From the NCBI GenBank assembly GCA_033032865.1, contig JAWHQI010000273.1, forward strand, positions 3,348,001 through 3,412,000: DNA of 64,000 bases, in the 5' to 3' direction. The translations under genes were made by a program, and so were the position numbers. Below, one piece after another: positions 31,400 through 42,073 of this stretch (positions are counted from its first letter, which is position 1; every line of letters begins with the position of its first letter). The DNA comes from Dactylorhiza incarnata. Lineage: Eukaryota > Streptophyta > Magnoliopsida > Asparagales > Orchidaceae. Below the pieces are notes generated by a model. That model had not been told where the DNA came from. It was given only the letters and a program-made list of their open reading frames with translations, and did not search any database.

Positions 31400-32785
31400 G
31401 TCATGATCATTGGGTATCTCAAGCCCGAGAAGGATCCTGGCATGCATCCAAGAGAACATGGATGTCTTCAAGTGGAGTATGGCAGAAATGTCAGGGATCG
31501 ATGCGGATGTGGCTTGTCACCACCTCAACCTTGAACCTGTCACTCGCCCATCCGGCAGAAGAAGAGGTCCATTGTTGGCAAACTGGAGGAACCTATCCGG
31601 GAGGAGATGAACAAGCTCCTCATAGCAGATTTTGTATCTGAGATCCAGTATCCAGGCTGGGTCTTCAACGTGGTGATGGTAAAAAATGGGGATGGAATGT
31701 GGAGGATGTGTGTTGTTTTTTCCTTGTTGAATAAATCGTGCCCTAAGTATTGCTACCTTTTGCCTCGAATCAACGCGCTGGTTGACTCAGCCGTCAGTTT
31801 TTCTATAAAGAGTTTTCTAGATGCCTTTTCAGGTTATCATAAGATTTGCATGCATCCCCCCGACATCAAGGATGTTTCGTTCATTACAGGGGGTGGATGC
31901 TAATGCTACAAGATGATGCCCTTTGCAGTGAAAAATGTAGGAGCAACATACCAACGAATGATGGACAAGGTCTTTCGCAATTAGAAGGGGAGGAACCTCG
32001 AGGTATATGTGGACGACCTCATTATCAAAAGCTGAGATCTCGAGTCCCACCTTCGGGACCTTGAAGAGACCTTCGACACCCTGAGAAAATACAAGATGAG
32101 GCTGAACCCCGAGAAGTGCATCTTCGGGGCCATCTTGGGAAAGTTCTTAGGCCACTTGCTCAACCCGGCCGGGGTAGAGCCCAACCCCAATGAAATGAAA
32201 GAAATCTTGGAGCTGGGGTCGCCAAGGAACACAAAGGAGGTCTAGCGCCTCACAGGGAAATTTGTCGGGCTGAGCAGGTTTATCTCCAGTGCAGGGGATA
32301 AGTGTCCGTCTTTCTTCAAAGTACTTTGAGGGAGCCATAAGTTCAAATTGACCCCTGAGTGTGAAGGGGCATTCCAAGCGCTAAAGGATCAATTGACCCA
32401 GGGCCCGCTGCTCTAGGGACCAAGGTAGGGAGAGGACCTGTCCCTGTACATAGGGGTGGGGGCCGAGGCAGTAAGCTCTGTTTTCATTAGGGAGGATGGA
32501 AATAAGAAACTCCCAATCTACTACGTCAGTAGGGTGCTAAGGAAGGTCGAGCTCAGGTATCTAATCTTAGAGAAGCTAGCCTTCGCCCTTGTTGTGTCGG
32601 CCCGCAAGCTCTAACCTTACTTCCAGGCACACTCCATTTAGGTGGTGACTGACCACCCCCTCCGCAACATCATGGAAGGGGTGGAACGTTCATGAAGGTT
32701 TGCCAAATGGTCGGTAGAGTTGAGTGAGTTCTATATGTCATTTGTCCTTAGGCTTTCTATAAAGGTATAAGCGGTGACGGATTTC
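31400..32785 (+). pseudogene. pol: Tat D reverse transcriptase and RNase H
   Basis: Ordered RT blocks: NMDVFKWSMAEMSGID..VACHHLN, then LLIADFVSEIQYPGWVFNVV, GMWRMCVVFSLLNKSCPK, YLLPRINALVD, FLDAFSGYHKICMHP, MPFAVKNVGATYQRMMDK, the catalytic YVDD at 32006-32017, and LNPEKCIFG. The RNase H region follows (KLPIYYVSRVL, YLILEKLAFALVVSARKL, VVTDHPLRNIM). At least eight in-frame stops and several frameshifts. GC-rich codon usage differs from S1 and S2 on both sides. Confidence 0.87.
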
Positions 32786-32804
32786 TTGGCCGACTACGTG
32801 ACCG

Positions 32805-33285
32805 AGGTGGAGGAGCTTGAGCCACCACCCTTGATGGCATGGAAAATGAAGGTTGATGGCTCATCAGGAAAGCATTTGTTTGGAGGGGGAGTAATCTTAG
32901 TAAGCCCCCAGGGAACAAGGATTGAGTAGGCCATTAACATCCACTTCCCGCTCACCAACAACCAGGCCGAGTATGAAGCGGTAATAGGGGGGCTCCTCCT
33001 AGCCAGGGAGCTAGGCGTACATGATGTGGAGGTCTCAACAGACTCCATGTTGGTGGCGTGCCAAATCATGGGAGAGTTTGAGGCGAAGGAACCAACTCTC
33101 CAGCAATACCTGGAAAAGTTCAAGGGGATCATCGGACAATTCCATACTTTCTCGATTCGACATGTGCCGAGAGAGGAGAGACTCCTAGTGGATCTCCTGG
33201 CCAAGTTCGGCCCCAAGAGAGGAGGAACGGTGTCAAATCTCTTTCGAACGTCCATTGAACAAGGCAAGTTGATGGAGGTAGACTG
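32805..33285 (+). pseudogene. pol: Tat D archaeal-type second RNase H (aRH)
   Basis: MAWKMKVDGSSG..GGGVILVSPQG, NNQAEYEAVIGGLLLARELGV, VEVSTDSMLVACQIMGEFEAK and VPREERLLVDLLAKFG give the D-E-D-D pattern of the extra RNase H found in Tat elements between the pol RNase H and integrase. It likely trims RNA during reverse transcription. One in-frame stop near 32927; the catalytic Asp in KVDGSS and the Glu in AEYEA are kept. A 193-codon minus-strand ORF over it is a shadow. Confidence 0.86.
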
Positions 33286-33298
33286 ACGAGCCTCATGG

Positions 33299-34427
33299 AT
33301 GGAACCATTCATCACCTTCCTAGCATCGGAGCAGTTCCCAGAAGGAGATATGGACAAGCGGCGATTCAGGTACAAATTGACATATTATTATTTGCACGCA
33401 GGTGGATTGTACCGGAAGACCCTCTCGGGGCTCTTAGCCCATTGTGTGTCGGAGGAAGAGGCCCCGAGGGTCCTGGAAGAGATCCATTATGGAGAGTGCA
33501 GAAGCCACTTGAGGAGCAGGGCCCTGGAGGGAAGGGTGTTGAGGCAAGGTTACTTATGGCCTACCCTCAGCAAGGATGCGGCAGAGTTTGCACAAAATTG
33601 CTCCAAGTGCCAGCTATATGCTCCCCTCCAACTCCTTCCAGCACGGAGGCTTCGTACCATCACGACTCCATGGTCATTCGTGATATGGGGGTTGGACATG
33701 GTAGGTCCATTCCCCCAGGCCAGTGGTCAAAGAAAGTTCCTCCTAGTGATGATCTATTATTTCTCCAAGTGGCTGGAGGTGAATGCGTTGTCTAAGGTAA
33801 CCTCTCAGGTAATAAAAAAAATTGTATGGGGGAGATAATTTGCCAGCATGGGTTTCCATTAGCCATCGTCATGGACAATGGGCTCTTGTTCACCCGCGAG
33901 GAGTTTATCAACTTCAATAGCCAGCTGGGCATAGACCTTCAGTTTGTGTCAGTCCATCACCAGAGGTGTAACGGGCAGGTGGAAGCAGCAAACAAGATAA
34001 CTGTGAACTTGTTGAAAAAGAAGGTCGAAAACCTAAAGATTAACTGGGTAGAGCAGCTACCATCGGTCCTCTAGGCCTTGAGAACCACAACAAACACTGC
34101 CATAGGGGAGACCACTTTAAAGCTCTCCCACGGGTCCGAGGCCGTCCTCCCAATCGAAGATAAAGTCGCCCAGGATGGTCACAGCAGGAGAAGGAGCTGA
34201 GGAATGGTGAGTGGAAAATGAAGAAGAGCAGAGGCTATCCTTGGACCTGGTGGAAGAACTTTGGGACCTGGTGACCATCCAACAGGAAGAGGTTAAATGA
34301 TGTATGGTTCGGTACATCGACATGCACTTCCCGGTGAAGCTGTTCGAGAATGGGGACTTGGTCCTGAAAAACGTCGATGCGGTCGGAAGGGGAGCCGCAG
34401 TGGAAAAGCTTAATCCCAACAGGGAAG
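33299..34427 (+). pseudogene. pol: Tat D integrase, 3'-truncated
   Basis: Integrase with zinc-binding region (IHYGECRSH..NCSKCQLYA), a core with WGLDMVGPFP (first Asp), IVMDNG (second Asp) and NGQVEAANK (Glu), and a C-terminal KLFENGDLVLKN block. There is one frame break near 33830 and stops around 34072. It ends at 34427 against the S2 LTR before the usual polyprotein end. Confidence 0.88.
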
Positions 34428-35597
34428 TGTTGGATCTTGTGGCGCCCTTAGAGGGGGGGGGGGGAGAATAAGGGCCTTTTAAAAAATACGATTTTTACTT
34501 AGGAATTGTAAAACAAATTTTGCTTTTCTAAAAATTACTTATAAAAATTTCAAACCAATGTAATTTTTAAATTAATTCAAACATAAATTTCTAAGTTAAA
34601 GATTAAGAAACCATATTTGCAATTAAAGAAAAAGTCATAATTTTATAATCATGAAATTCACATACAAATAATATGATCTTAACAATGCTTAAGATCAAGG
34701 CACAAATATGATAATAAACCTTTTACAATTTGTGTTTACCAATCCTTCTACCAAGGATCGGAAGGCTATCACTTGTCTCTCCCTAGACCAAGCCCAAGCC
34801 TATCCTCTAGATCTTCCGAAGATCTAGACGTAGCACACAAGGCCACGATTTCCCACCAAGCCACGCAAGGACTTGGACGCTCCACACAAGGAAGCGATTT
34901 CCCCTAAGCCACGCAAGGACTTAGACGTCACGCACAAGGAGACGATTTCCCTACCAATACAAAGTGAAATGTATATAAATGAAAATACAAAATGAAAAGA
35001 ACAACTCCTTATAAATTCAGATCTCTGAAAGGAAGGTTGAAGCCTCGAGATGATCGTTGGTGTAGAAGCGCGTCTGATCTCGTCTTCAATCTCAAACCTT
35101 CTAAGCACAAATGGGAGTTGATGAGGTTCTGGAGCTCTCTGGTTCGTATGCACTCAGGAAAAGACTTGGAATTCTCAAAGCTTGGAATGCACGAACAAAA
35201 CGAGCCAATATATAGATTTTCACTGTCACCTGGGCGACATCACTGTCGGAATTCCGACAGCGCTAAACTGCCGCTCGTAGTGTTGTCGTGCGGGCAGTTG
35301 CTGTAACCTCCGTGCTGTCGCCTGGGCGACATCGCTGTTGGAATTCCGACAGCGCAAAACTGCTATTCGTCGTGCTGCCGTGCGGACAGTTTTTGTAACT
35401 TCTCTATTGTCGCTTGGGCGACATTAGCTGTCAGAAAATTCCGACATCAAAATTCTTCATTCAGTCAAATTGAGCTCCATTCAGAATTGTGAACATCTCA
35501 TACTTGTTACCTGCACACCATTAATAAAAATAGAATCAAATACAAACGGGACTTTGTTATTATCAAACCGAAAGAGTGCGAAACGCATGCTCCAACA
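34428..35597 (-). repeat. S2 3' LTR
   Basis: 1170 bp from TGTTGGATCTTGTGGCGCCC to GCTCCAACA. A run of 12 G lies at 34453-34464. It is followed by the reversed polypurine tract. It includes the tandem palindromic array at 35221-35452. Confidence 0.85.
35221..35452 (-). repeat. 92-bp tandem array of dyads in S2 LTR
   Basis: Two full units and one partial unit (35221-35312, 35313-35404, 35405-35452). Each unit carries TGTCGCCTGGGCGACA, then CTGTCGGAATTCCGACAG (a perfect 18-bp palindrome at 35243-35260; one mismatch at 35335-35352), then an ACTGCC..GGCAGT hairpin. The same two dyads recur elsewhere in S2. Confidence 0.9.
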
Positions 35598-35612
35598 ATC
35601 TCCCCCTTTTGA
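35598..35612 (-). other. Polypurine tract, S2
   Basis: ATCTCCCCCTTTTGA directly after the LTR; on the minus strand a purine tract (AAAAGGGGGAGAT) adjoins the LTR start. S1 has the decayed counterpart AACTCCACCTTAT. Confidence 0.82.
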
Positions 35613-36900
35613 TAATAACAAATCCGTATTAAAAGAAATCATGTCTATTTAGGTTGTTGATTTTAACATATGGTGTGTGCACAAAAATAACATGATATAT
35701 TCCTCTTAAATGTAATCTCCCCCTAGATGAATGCTCCGCATAAATGAATGCTCCCCCTAAATGTTATAGTAAATTGAAATGATGTATTGTTTATGTGGAA
35801 TATTTAGGTGTAATAGTTCTTTGATTTCTTGAATATATTTATAATTCTCCCCATTTTGGTATTAGCAAAAGGTAATATGAAATGAATGGGTAGTTCTTAA
35901 GGGAAGAGAGCGGATGTAAGAACTTGTGTTGAAAATGATTGAATGTCTTGAAATAGTAGTAATATGCCATAGTATTGAATAAACTCATGAAGAGATGGTA
36001 TATCCATATGAAGTAGTAGAATAAAACAAAATAACGTAAACATGATTAATGTCATTTTAAAGTATCATAGAAAGACACAATTGTGTATAGAAATTTGGAA
36101 TCTTTTCGGTCTAATTCTCATGAGATGAATGTTTATATAACATAATGATGTGTACAAGTGATGCTTTGATCAAACATATGAAATTATTTAATGTACATGA
36201 TCATTGGAATAGAAAACATAATATAAGCATATAAAGACAACTTTGACCTTGAGATATAACACAATAAGAATAGAATACCATTTTTCTTTTGCACAAGACA
36301 CTTTACAATTCTTTCCAAAGTGCTCAACCTCACAATGCTTATTAAGACTTATCAGGAGGGTAAGTAGTGCTTGGTTGAGTATCCTTGTCCTCAATTTAAA
36401 CTTTTTGTTGATCACATATTTTGTGATATCTTAACTTTGAGATATTTTTAATTTTTATTTTTAATTGACCAAGGATCTCCGAATTCACTTGAATCGCAAA
36501 AGATGGTGTATATTTGGTTGTGCTAACAAATCAAGGTTGAAAGTAGTATTTATGAAGTGCTATTGTATTATGTTAAAGCAAATATGATTCATGTATATAT
36601 TAAATAGAAAGACATATGTATGGATCAAAAGAAGTGAACGTGATAGTTCATTATTATATATAAACAATTTCTCATACTTAGAGGCATGCGAAAACAATTT
36701 CCAATAGTCTAAACAACTTAGTAGGAGTGTCAATACGATGATATAGTGGAAATGAAATCATATAATCATGTAAATAACCATTTTTAAAAAAAATAAAAAG
36801 CACATGGTTTGGCATCAATTCATGAGTTGTAGCATTAATAATGACATATAACTAGTGGAAAGCATCATAGAGACCAAAATTGAAGATTAAGCAAATTGGG
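35613..36900 (-). other. S2 3' non-coding region
   Basis: AT-rich. It shares ordered blocks with S1: CTCCCCCTAGATGAATGCTCC near 35724, and CACTTTACAATTCTTTCC..CAATGCTTATTAAGACTTATCA near 36300-36355. No gene is recognised. Confidence 0.6.
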
Positions 36901-36902
36901 AG

Positions 36903-36942
36903 CTGTCGGAAATTTCCGACAGTCACTGTCTCCTAGGCGACA
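36903..36942. repeat. Dyad pair upstream of the S2 antisense unit
   Basis: CTGTCGGAAATTTCCGACAG (36903-36922) is a perfect 20-bp palindrome, followed by TGTCTCCTAGGCGACA (36927-36942). These are the two dyads of the LTR array in the same order as in the LTR's reverse spacing. They end 8 bp before a TATA box. Confidence 0.85.
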
Positions 36943-36950
36943 ACTAAAAA

Positions 36951-36958
36951 TATAAATA
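36951..36958 (+). promoter_or_regulatory. Candidate TATA box of the antisense unit
   Basis: TATAAATA on the plus strand, 616 bp before the ATG at 37567 and just after the dyad pair. With a start some 30 bp downstream, a 5' exon of about 70 nt would end at the donor at 37053/37054. No expression evidence. Confidence 0.4.
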
Positions 36959-37053
36959 CATCTTAAAACCGAGTCAAATCCGAATGTACATCATTTTCTG
37001 GATTGGAAGGCGATAGGAAACTGTCGGAGTTTGGCGACAACCCTAGATCTAAG

Positions 37054-37565
37054 GTATGGTTTTTTGATTTTTAAGTTTTTGACTCAAAAGTTTTTTAGAG
37101 ATTTGTGATTTTTGAAAGTAGAGAAGAAGAGAAATGTGTTTTTCATTTTACTTATGATGAATGGTGTAGATCTTTGAAGTTTTGTGTATAAAAGGTGTAG
37201 ATCTAGTGTAAATCAAGTGGATCTTGTTGGATCTTGGTGAAATATGTTTGGATTTTGTGATTGTTGGTGTTTAAGAGTTGTATTTTTTACATGGTTTAAT
37301 TTCAAAAACTGAAGATTTTCCTTTTGAAGAAGGTTGAAGAAGATGAATAGTAAATGATTTTTGAGAAGATGTAGTTTTGTTCAAGAAAAATAATTTTTAA
37401 CAGAAATATAGCTTGATTTTGAGTAGATCAGGAAGTCTAGTTGAAAATCTTATAAAAAGTTCACTGGATTACTGTCGGAATTTTCCGACAGTCAATATCG
37501 CCTGGGCGACATCGTTCCAGTGCACAAAACTTGTTTAACTTAGTTTTGTTTTGTTATGATTGCAG
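37054..37565 (+). other. Candidate 5'-UTR intron of the antisense unit
   Basis: Donor AAG/GTATGG at 37053/37054 and acceptor GATTGCAG/G at 37565/37566, two bases before the ATG. The 512-bp interval is T-rich, as plant introns are. It includes the near-palindrome at 37471-37492 and TCGCCTGGGCGA at 37498-37509. Inference only. Confidence 0.4.
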
Positions 37566-37566
37566 G

Positions 37567-38682
37567 ATGGCTTCCAGTTCTAAGGCACGTAAGAGCATGT
37601 CTGAAGATGCACATAGTTCTTATCAAGTATATCCGGGGATTGAGAAAGCAATAATTGGAGTTTCAAAATATGTAGAATTTGACTATCCTAAGCACGACCA
37701 TATCTATACTCGTCTTGCTAATGCAGGTATAATATCAGTAATCTCAGTAGATATGTTCTCATCTTTCTTGATCTGAGAATTTTACAACCATTTGGAAGAC
37801 CCGAATTACACTAAATTGGATGGGGGAGTGAGATCGAGAATCCAAGGTTAACAAGTGGAAATAACACATGTTGATCTTAGAGATGAATTTGGTCTACTTA
37901 TGAGTGATCATATGCCTGACATAGTAAAGAGTTATAGAAAGGACATAGATTGGACTCTTGTAAATATGAGTTTACATGGAAGTCAAAAAAAGACCCTAAT
38001 CACGGAAGTCTCTTCACTCACTCCTGATGCCTATTTAGTCCAAGATATATTGAGAAACACAGTCATGCTGAAAAGGGGTGATACAAGGAGTATCACAACA
38101 CAATTGATGTTATTTACATATTTTATTATAGAGGAGGAACCCTTTGATGTAGCCAACCTCATCCTTTCCCAGATTCGATATGCTTTTAGATTAAAACATC
38201 CAAAATGGGTGAAGATTCATACTTTGCCAATGGGGGCTATAATTCAGCGTATGCTATATAAGAAGTATGAATGGATAGGTCAAGATTCGTACTTTGATGA
38301 TTGTGTTCCTGAGATATACTATACGGGTACCATAAAAGTGAAGAAGGCTCATAAAAAGCCTCATCCTGGAATAGATATTAGAGAGCCTACAATTTCTAGA
38401 GGAGGATCACTACGAGAGTCTATAGATGATCTTCGTGATTCTTTTGAAGAGCACAAGAAAGAAGTGAAGAAAGATCGCAGTAGAATGCAGAAGTTTATGA
38501 ATTTTCTGGTGAAGGGACTGAAGTTAAAGCCGACTCCTGAAGAAGCGGCCGAATGGGAAGTCCCAGATGAAGAACCGCCACGCCAATCGGTTAGGCAGAC
38601 TCGATGTGGAAAGGCTGTAAGACGTGGACCTTCAAAAGACTGTCCAGAAAGCAGCGGGGCTGGATATGAGGGTTCTGAGTAG
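37567..38682 (+). pseudogene. Antisense ORF of S2: plant transposon protein-like
   Basis: A 372-codon plus-strand frame, opposite to S2 gag-pol, from ATG 37567 to TAG 38680-38682, broken by TGA 37774-37776 and TAA 37849-37851. Across the stops the frame and sense are kept (EFYNHLEDPNY..RSRIQG), so these are nonsense changes. The central part (about residues 95-245: DILRNTVMLKRGDTRSITTQ, LMLFTYFII, ANLILSQIRYAF, LPMGAIIQRMLY) has the layout of the 'putative plant transposon protein' domain found in Athila-type extra ORFs. A basic, charged helix (SIDDLRDSFEEHKKEVKKDR) and a Pro/Glu/Arg-rich tail follow. Location: between RNase H and LTR, where sense-strand env-like genes sit in SIRE. Function unknown. 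Confidence 0.72.
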
Positions 38683-38709
38683 TTTTCAGCAGGGTGCTGC
38701 TTCTGATTG

Positions 38710-38752
38710 ATGTCGGAATTCTCCGACATCCACTGTCGCCTGGGCGACAGTG
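38710..38752. repeat. Dyad pair downstream of the S2 antisense ORF
   Basis: ATGTCGGAATTCTCCGACAT (38710-38729), then a dyad with 10-bp arms CACTGTCGCC / GGCGACAGTG around TG (38731-38752). It starts 28 bp after the ORF stop, so the ORF has the motif pair on both sides. Confidence 0.85.
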
Positions 38753-38963
38753 AACTTGCCCACATTTCATTTTCTGTTAATGAACTTAATCTTATGTTGA
38801 TTTCTACTATTTTTCTGGAACAATTTTTATGTAATATTAATGATGTGAGAATTTTTCTTATGTCATTCAAATTCTATGGTTTGATTTAAAATTTAGTTTT
38901 TCTTTTTAAAGTGTATAGGTTTTGTGATATTTTTAATTTTATAGGTCATAAGTAGTGATATAA

Positions 38964-41900
38964 TCATTGTGAAATGTATAGGATTCCCAATTCTAGCCTA
39001 AGCATAGAAAAACGGGAATCCGGTAACGGTTTAGTGAATATATCTGCTAGTTGATTATCCGTGCCTATAAATAAAATTTTAATCTGATTATTTTTAATGT
39101 GGTCTCTTATAAAATGATGCCTAACGTCAATATGTTTAGACCTAGAGTGATAAACCGGGTTGTAAGTTAAATCAATTGCACTTTTGTTATCGCACCATAG
39201 CTCTATTGTTTGTTGTTTAATGTTAAAGTCTTCTAAAGTTTGTTTCATCCAATGAGCTTGTGCACCACAACTACCAAGTGCGATGTATTCGACCTCGGTG
39301 GTTGAGAGGGCAACAGTATTCTGTTTCCTACTTGACCACGAAATGAGTGAAGGGCCTAAAAAGTGACAATTGCCACTAGTGCTTTTCCTATCTAGTGAAC
39401 AACCGGCATAATCAGAATCAGAATAGCCAAAAAGAGTAAAATCATCGCTATGAGGATATTACAAACCAAGTTTAGATGTGCCTATTAAATATCTAAAAAT
39501 TCTTTTTACCGCTTTTAAATGTGATTCTTTGGGATCGGCTTGAAATCTAGCACATAACCAAACTGAAAACATAATATCCGGTCTAGAAGCAGTTAAATAT
39601 AAAAGTGAACCTATCATGCCTCTATATAAAGTTTTATCTATTGATATTCCATTTTCATCTTTTCCTAATTTTAAAGATACACTCATAGGAGTATTTGCTT
39701 ATTTTAGATTTTCAAATCCAAATCATTTTAAAACATCATGAATATATTTTGATTGGTTAATAAAAACTCCATCATGTTTTTGAACAATTTGAAATCCTAA
39801 GAAATATTTTAATTCTCCTACCATACGCATCTCAAATTCACTTTCCATCATTTTTACAACATAATTACACAACTCTTCATTAGTGGCTCCAAAAATAATA
39901 TCATCAACATAAATTTGTAAAACAATTAAATCATCATCCACTTGCTTAATGAAGATTGTACAATCAACACCACCCATTTTAAAACCATTTTGTAATAAAT
40001 ATATTGTCAATCTATCATACCATGCTCCTGGTGCTTGTTTTAAACCATACAAAGCTTTTAGCAATCTATATACGCGATTAGGAATTTTTTCATTTATAAA
40101 TCCTGGGGGTTGTTCAACATAAACTTCTTCTTTAATCAACCCGTTTAAAAATTCAGTTTTAATATCCATTTGCAATAATTTAAATCTTTTATGACTAGCA
40201 AATGCAACAAAAATTCTAACTGCTTCCAATCGTGCTACGAGTGCAAATGTTTCATCAAAATCTACCCCTTCAATTTGATTATATCCTTTCGCTACAAGCC
40301 TAGCTTTGTTTCTAGTGACCCTAGAGTCACTATCTGATTTGTTTTTGAAAATCCATTTGACTCCTACGACAAGATGATCACTAGGTCTATCTATAAGAAT
40401 CCAAACTTTATTTCTTTCAAATTGGTTAAGTTCTTCATTCATAGCTAGAAACCAAGATTTATCATTTAAAGCGGTGGCAACATCTTTTGGTTCTATATTT
40501 GAGACAAAACATAAATTTGAAAAACTTTCATGTAAACTAGAACGTGTACGTACCGCACTTAATGGTTCTCCAATAACAAATTCTTGCGGATATTCTTTTG
40601 AGAACCTTAGCTCGGTTGGAGGTACATATCCTTATTCTTCATCTTCTTCACCATCTTTTTCGTCTTCTTTCTCTACTTTTTCTTCATCATCATTATCATC
40701 ATCATTTTTCCTCAGATTTTGTTCCACATCTTCTTCATTTTTCTCATTACCTGCAACTTTAGTATTTTCTACACAAGAAATGTTTTCATCAAATTTTACA
40801 TGAATAGATTCTTCAACCACTTTAGTACGTTTATTATAAACTCTATAGGCCTTGCTAGTTGAAGAATAACCAATGAAAATTCCTTCATCACATTTTTCAT
40901 CAAATTTGCCTAAGTTATCTTTTGTATTCAAAATAAAGCATTTACAACCAAAAACTTTAAAGTAAGATACATTTTGTTTTCTTTGAAAATAAATTTCATA
41001 AGGAGTTAATTGTAATGTAGAACGAATCATGACACGATTAATAATATAGCATGCAGTACTAACCGCTTCGGCCCAAAAATATTTTGGCAATTTAAATTCA
41101 CAAAGCATAGTACGTCCTAATTCTTGAAGTGTTCTATTTTTCCTCTCCACTACACCATTTTGTTGTGGTGTGCGAGGAGCGGAAAATTCATATTTTATCC
41201 CAAATTCATTACAATATGAAATAAAATTTTCATTATCAAACTCTCCTCCATGATCTGATCTAATGCATTTTACTTTTAAATCAACTTCATTTTGAATACG
41301 TGAAATTAGTTTTACAAATTCATCAAAAGCATCAGATTTTGAATTTAAAACAATGTCTAACAAAATCTAGAATAATCATCAATAATTACAAACGTATATT
41401 TTCTACCTCCTAGACTTTGTGTAGTAATTGGACCAAACATGTCCATATGTAATAAATGTAAAGGTCTAGTAGTAGAAATAACATTTTTGCTTTTAAAAGA
41501 TGATTTTGTAAACTTTCCTTTTTGGCATGGTGAACATAATGAAGAAAGCTTTCCATTCAAATTTGGCAAACCTTTTATAATTTTATTTTTAGAAAGCTTT
41601 ACTATGCGTTTCGCACTAGAATGTCCTAGTCTCCTATGCCATAATTCAAGTTCATCATTCTTTGAAATAAAACATTTACGTGTAGAATGAGATAAATCAT
41701 GAAAAGTGATTGTATAGACATTGTTTATTCTTGGTGCAGTAAGTACGATTTCGTTTGTTTTAGAATCAATAATTTTGCAAAGGTTTGAGCTAGAGTCAAA
41801 TAAAACATTTAGATTTTTATCACATAGTTGACTAATAGAAATTAAATTATGTTTCAAACCTTTAACATATAAAACATTTGAAATTTTAAATTCTTCGTTA

Positions 41901-42070
41901 CCTACTACTCCAATGCCTTTGACTTTACCCTTGCCATTATCTCCAAATGTCACTGTTCCACCTTTCTTCATCTCCAGGCTGAGGAACTTTGATTTATCGC
42001 CCGTCATGAGTTTTAAACATCCAGAGTCCAAATACCACACGTCTTCCTTGTTCCTAGCCTGCACGCACAC
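38964..42070 (-). pseudogene. pol: S2 pol (protease, integrase, RT, RNase H)
   Basis: Near-complete copia pol on the minus strand. Protease WYLDSGCLKLMTGD (the usual Ser/Arg after Cys replaced); integrase LWHRRLGHSSAKR..LCSPCQKGKF; core [68 protein letters not shown] and YVDD (39900-39911); RNase H SDYAGCSLDRKSTSG, STTEVEYIALG and NPVYHSRSKHIDVRHHFIRD, ending LADIFTKPL. Lesions: a frameshift near 41360 in the integrase core, and stops near 40629, at 39723, about 39702 and 39456. Few for a 1000-codon gene, so S2 is younger than its hosts. Confidence 0.92.
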
Positions 42071-42073
42071 CTA

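Larger units (their letters stand above)
28202..34427 (+). mobile_element. Tat-type Ty3/gypsy element D, 3'-truncated
   Basis: GC-rich plus-strand element: LTR, PBS, gag, protease, RT, RNase H, a second archaeal-type RNase H, and integrase. Two RNase H domains with integrase last is the hallmark of the gypsy Tat lineage. Many stops and frameshifts. The 3' end is cut at 34428 by the S2 LTR, so no 3' LTR or TSD can be checked. The left edge against S1 at 28201/28202 is approximate. Confidence 0.9.

Noticed and set aside
32794..33375. 193-codon minus-strand ORF
   Set aside because: Exact shadow of the Tat D second RNase H, which is clearly coding on the plus strand.
35221..35452. Regularly spaced palindromes that could suggest a CRISPR-like array
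   Set aside because: Only 2.5 units of 92 bp, no unique spacers, and they lie inside a plant LTR.
38361..38870. 169-codon minus-strand ORF, on the sense strand of S2, opposite the antisense ORF
   Set aside because: It could have been the SIRE env-like gene, but it has no signal peptide or membrane segment, and the plus strand holds the longer frame with domain-like conservation; judged a shadow.
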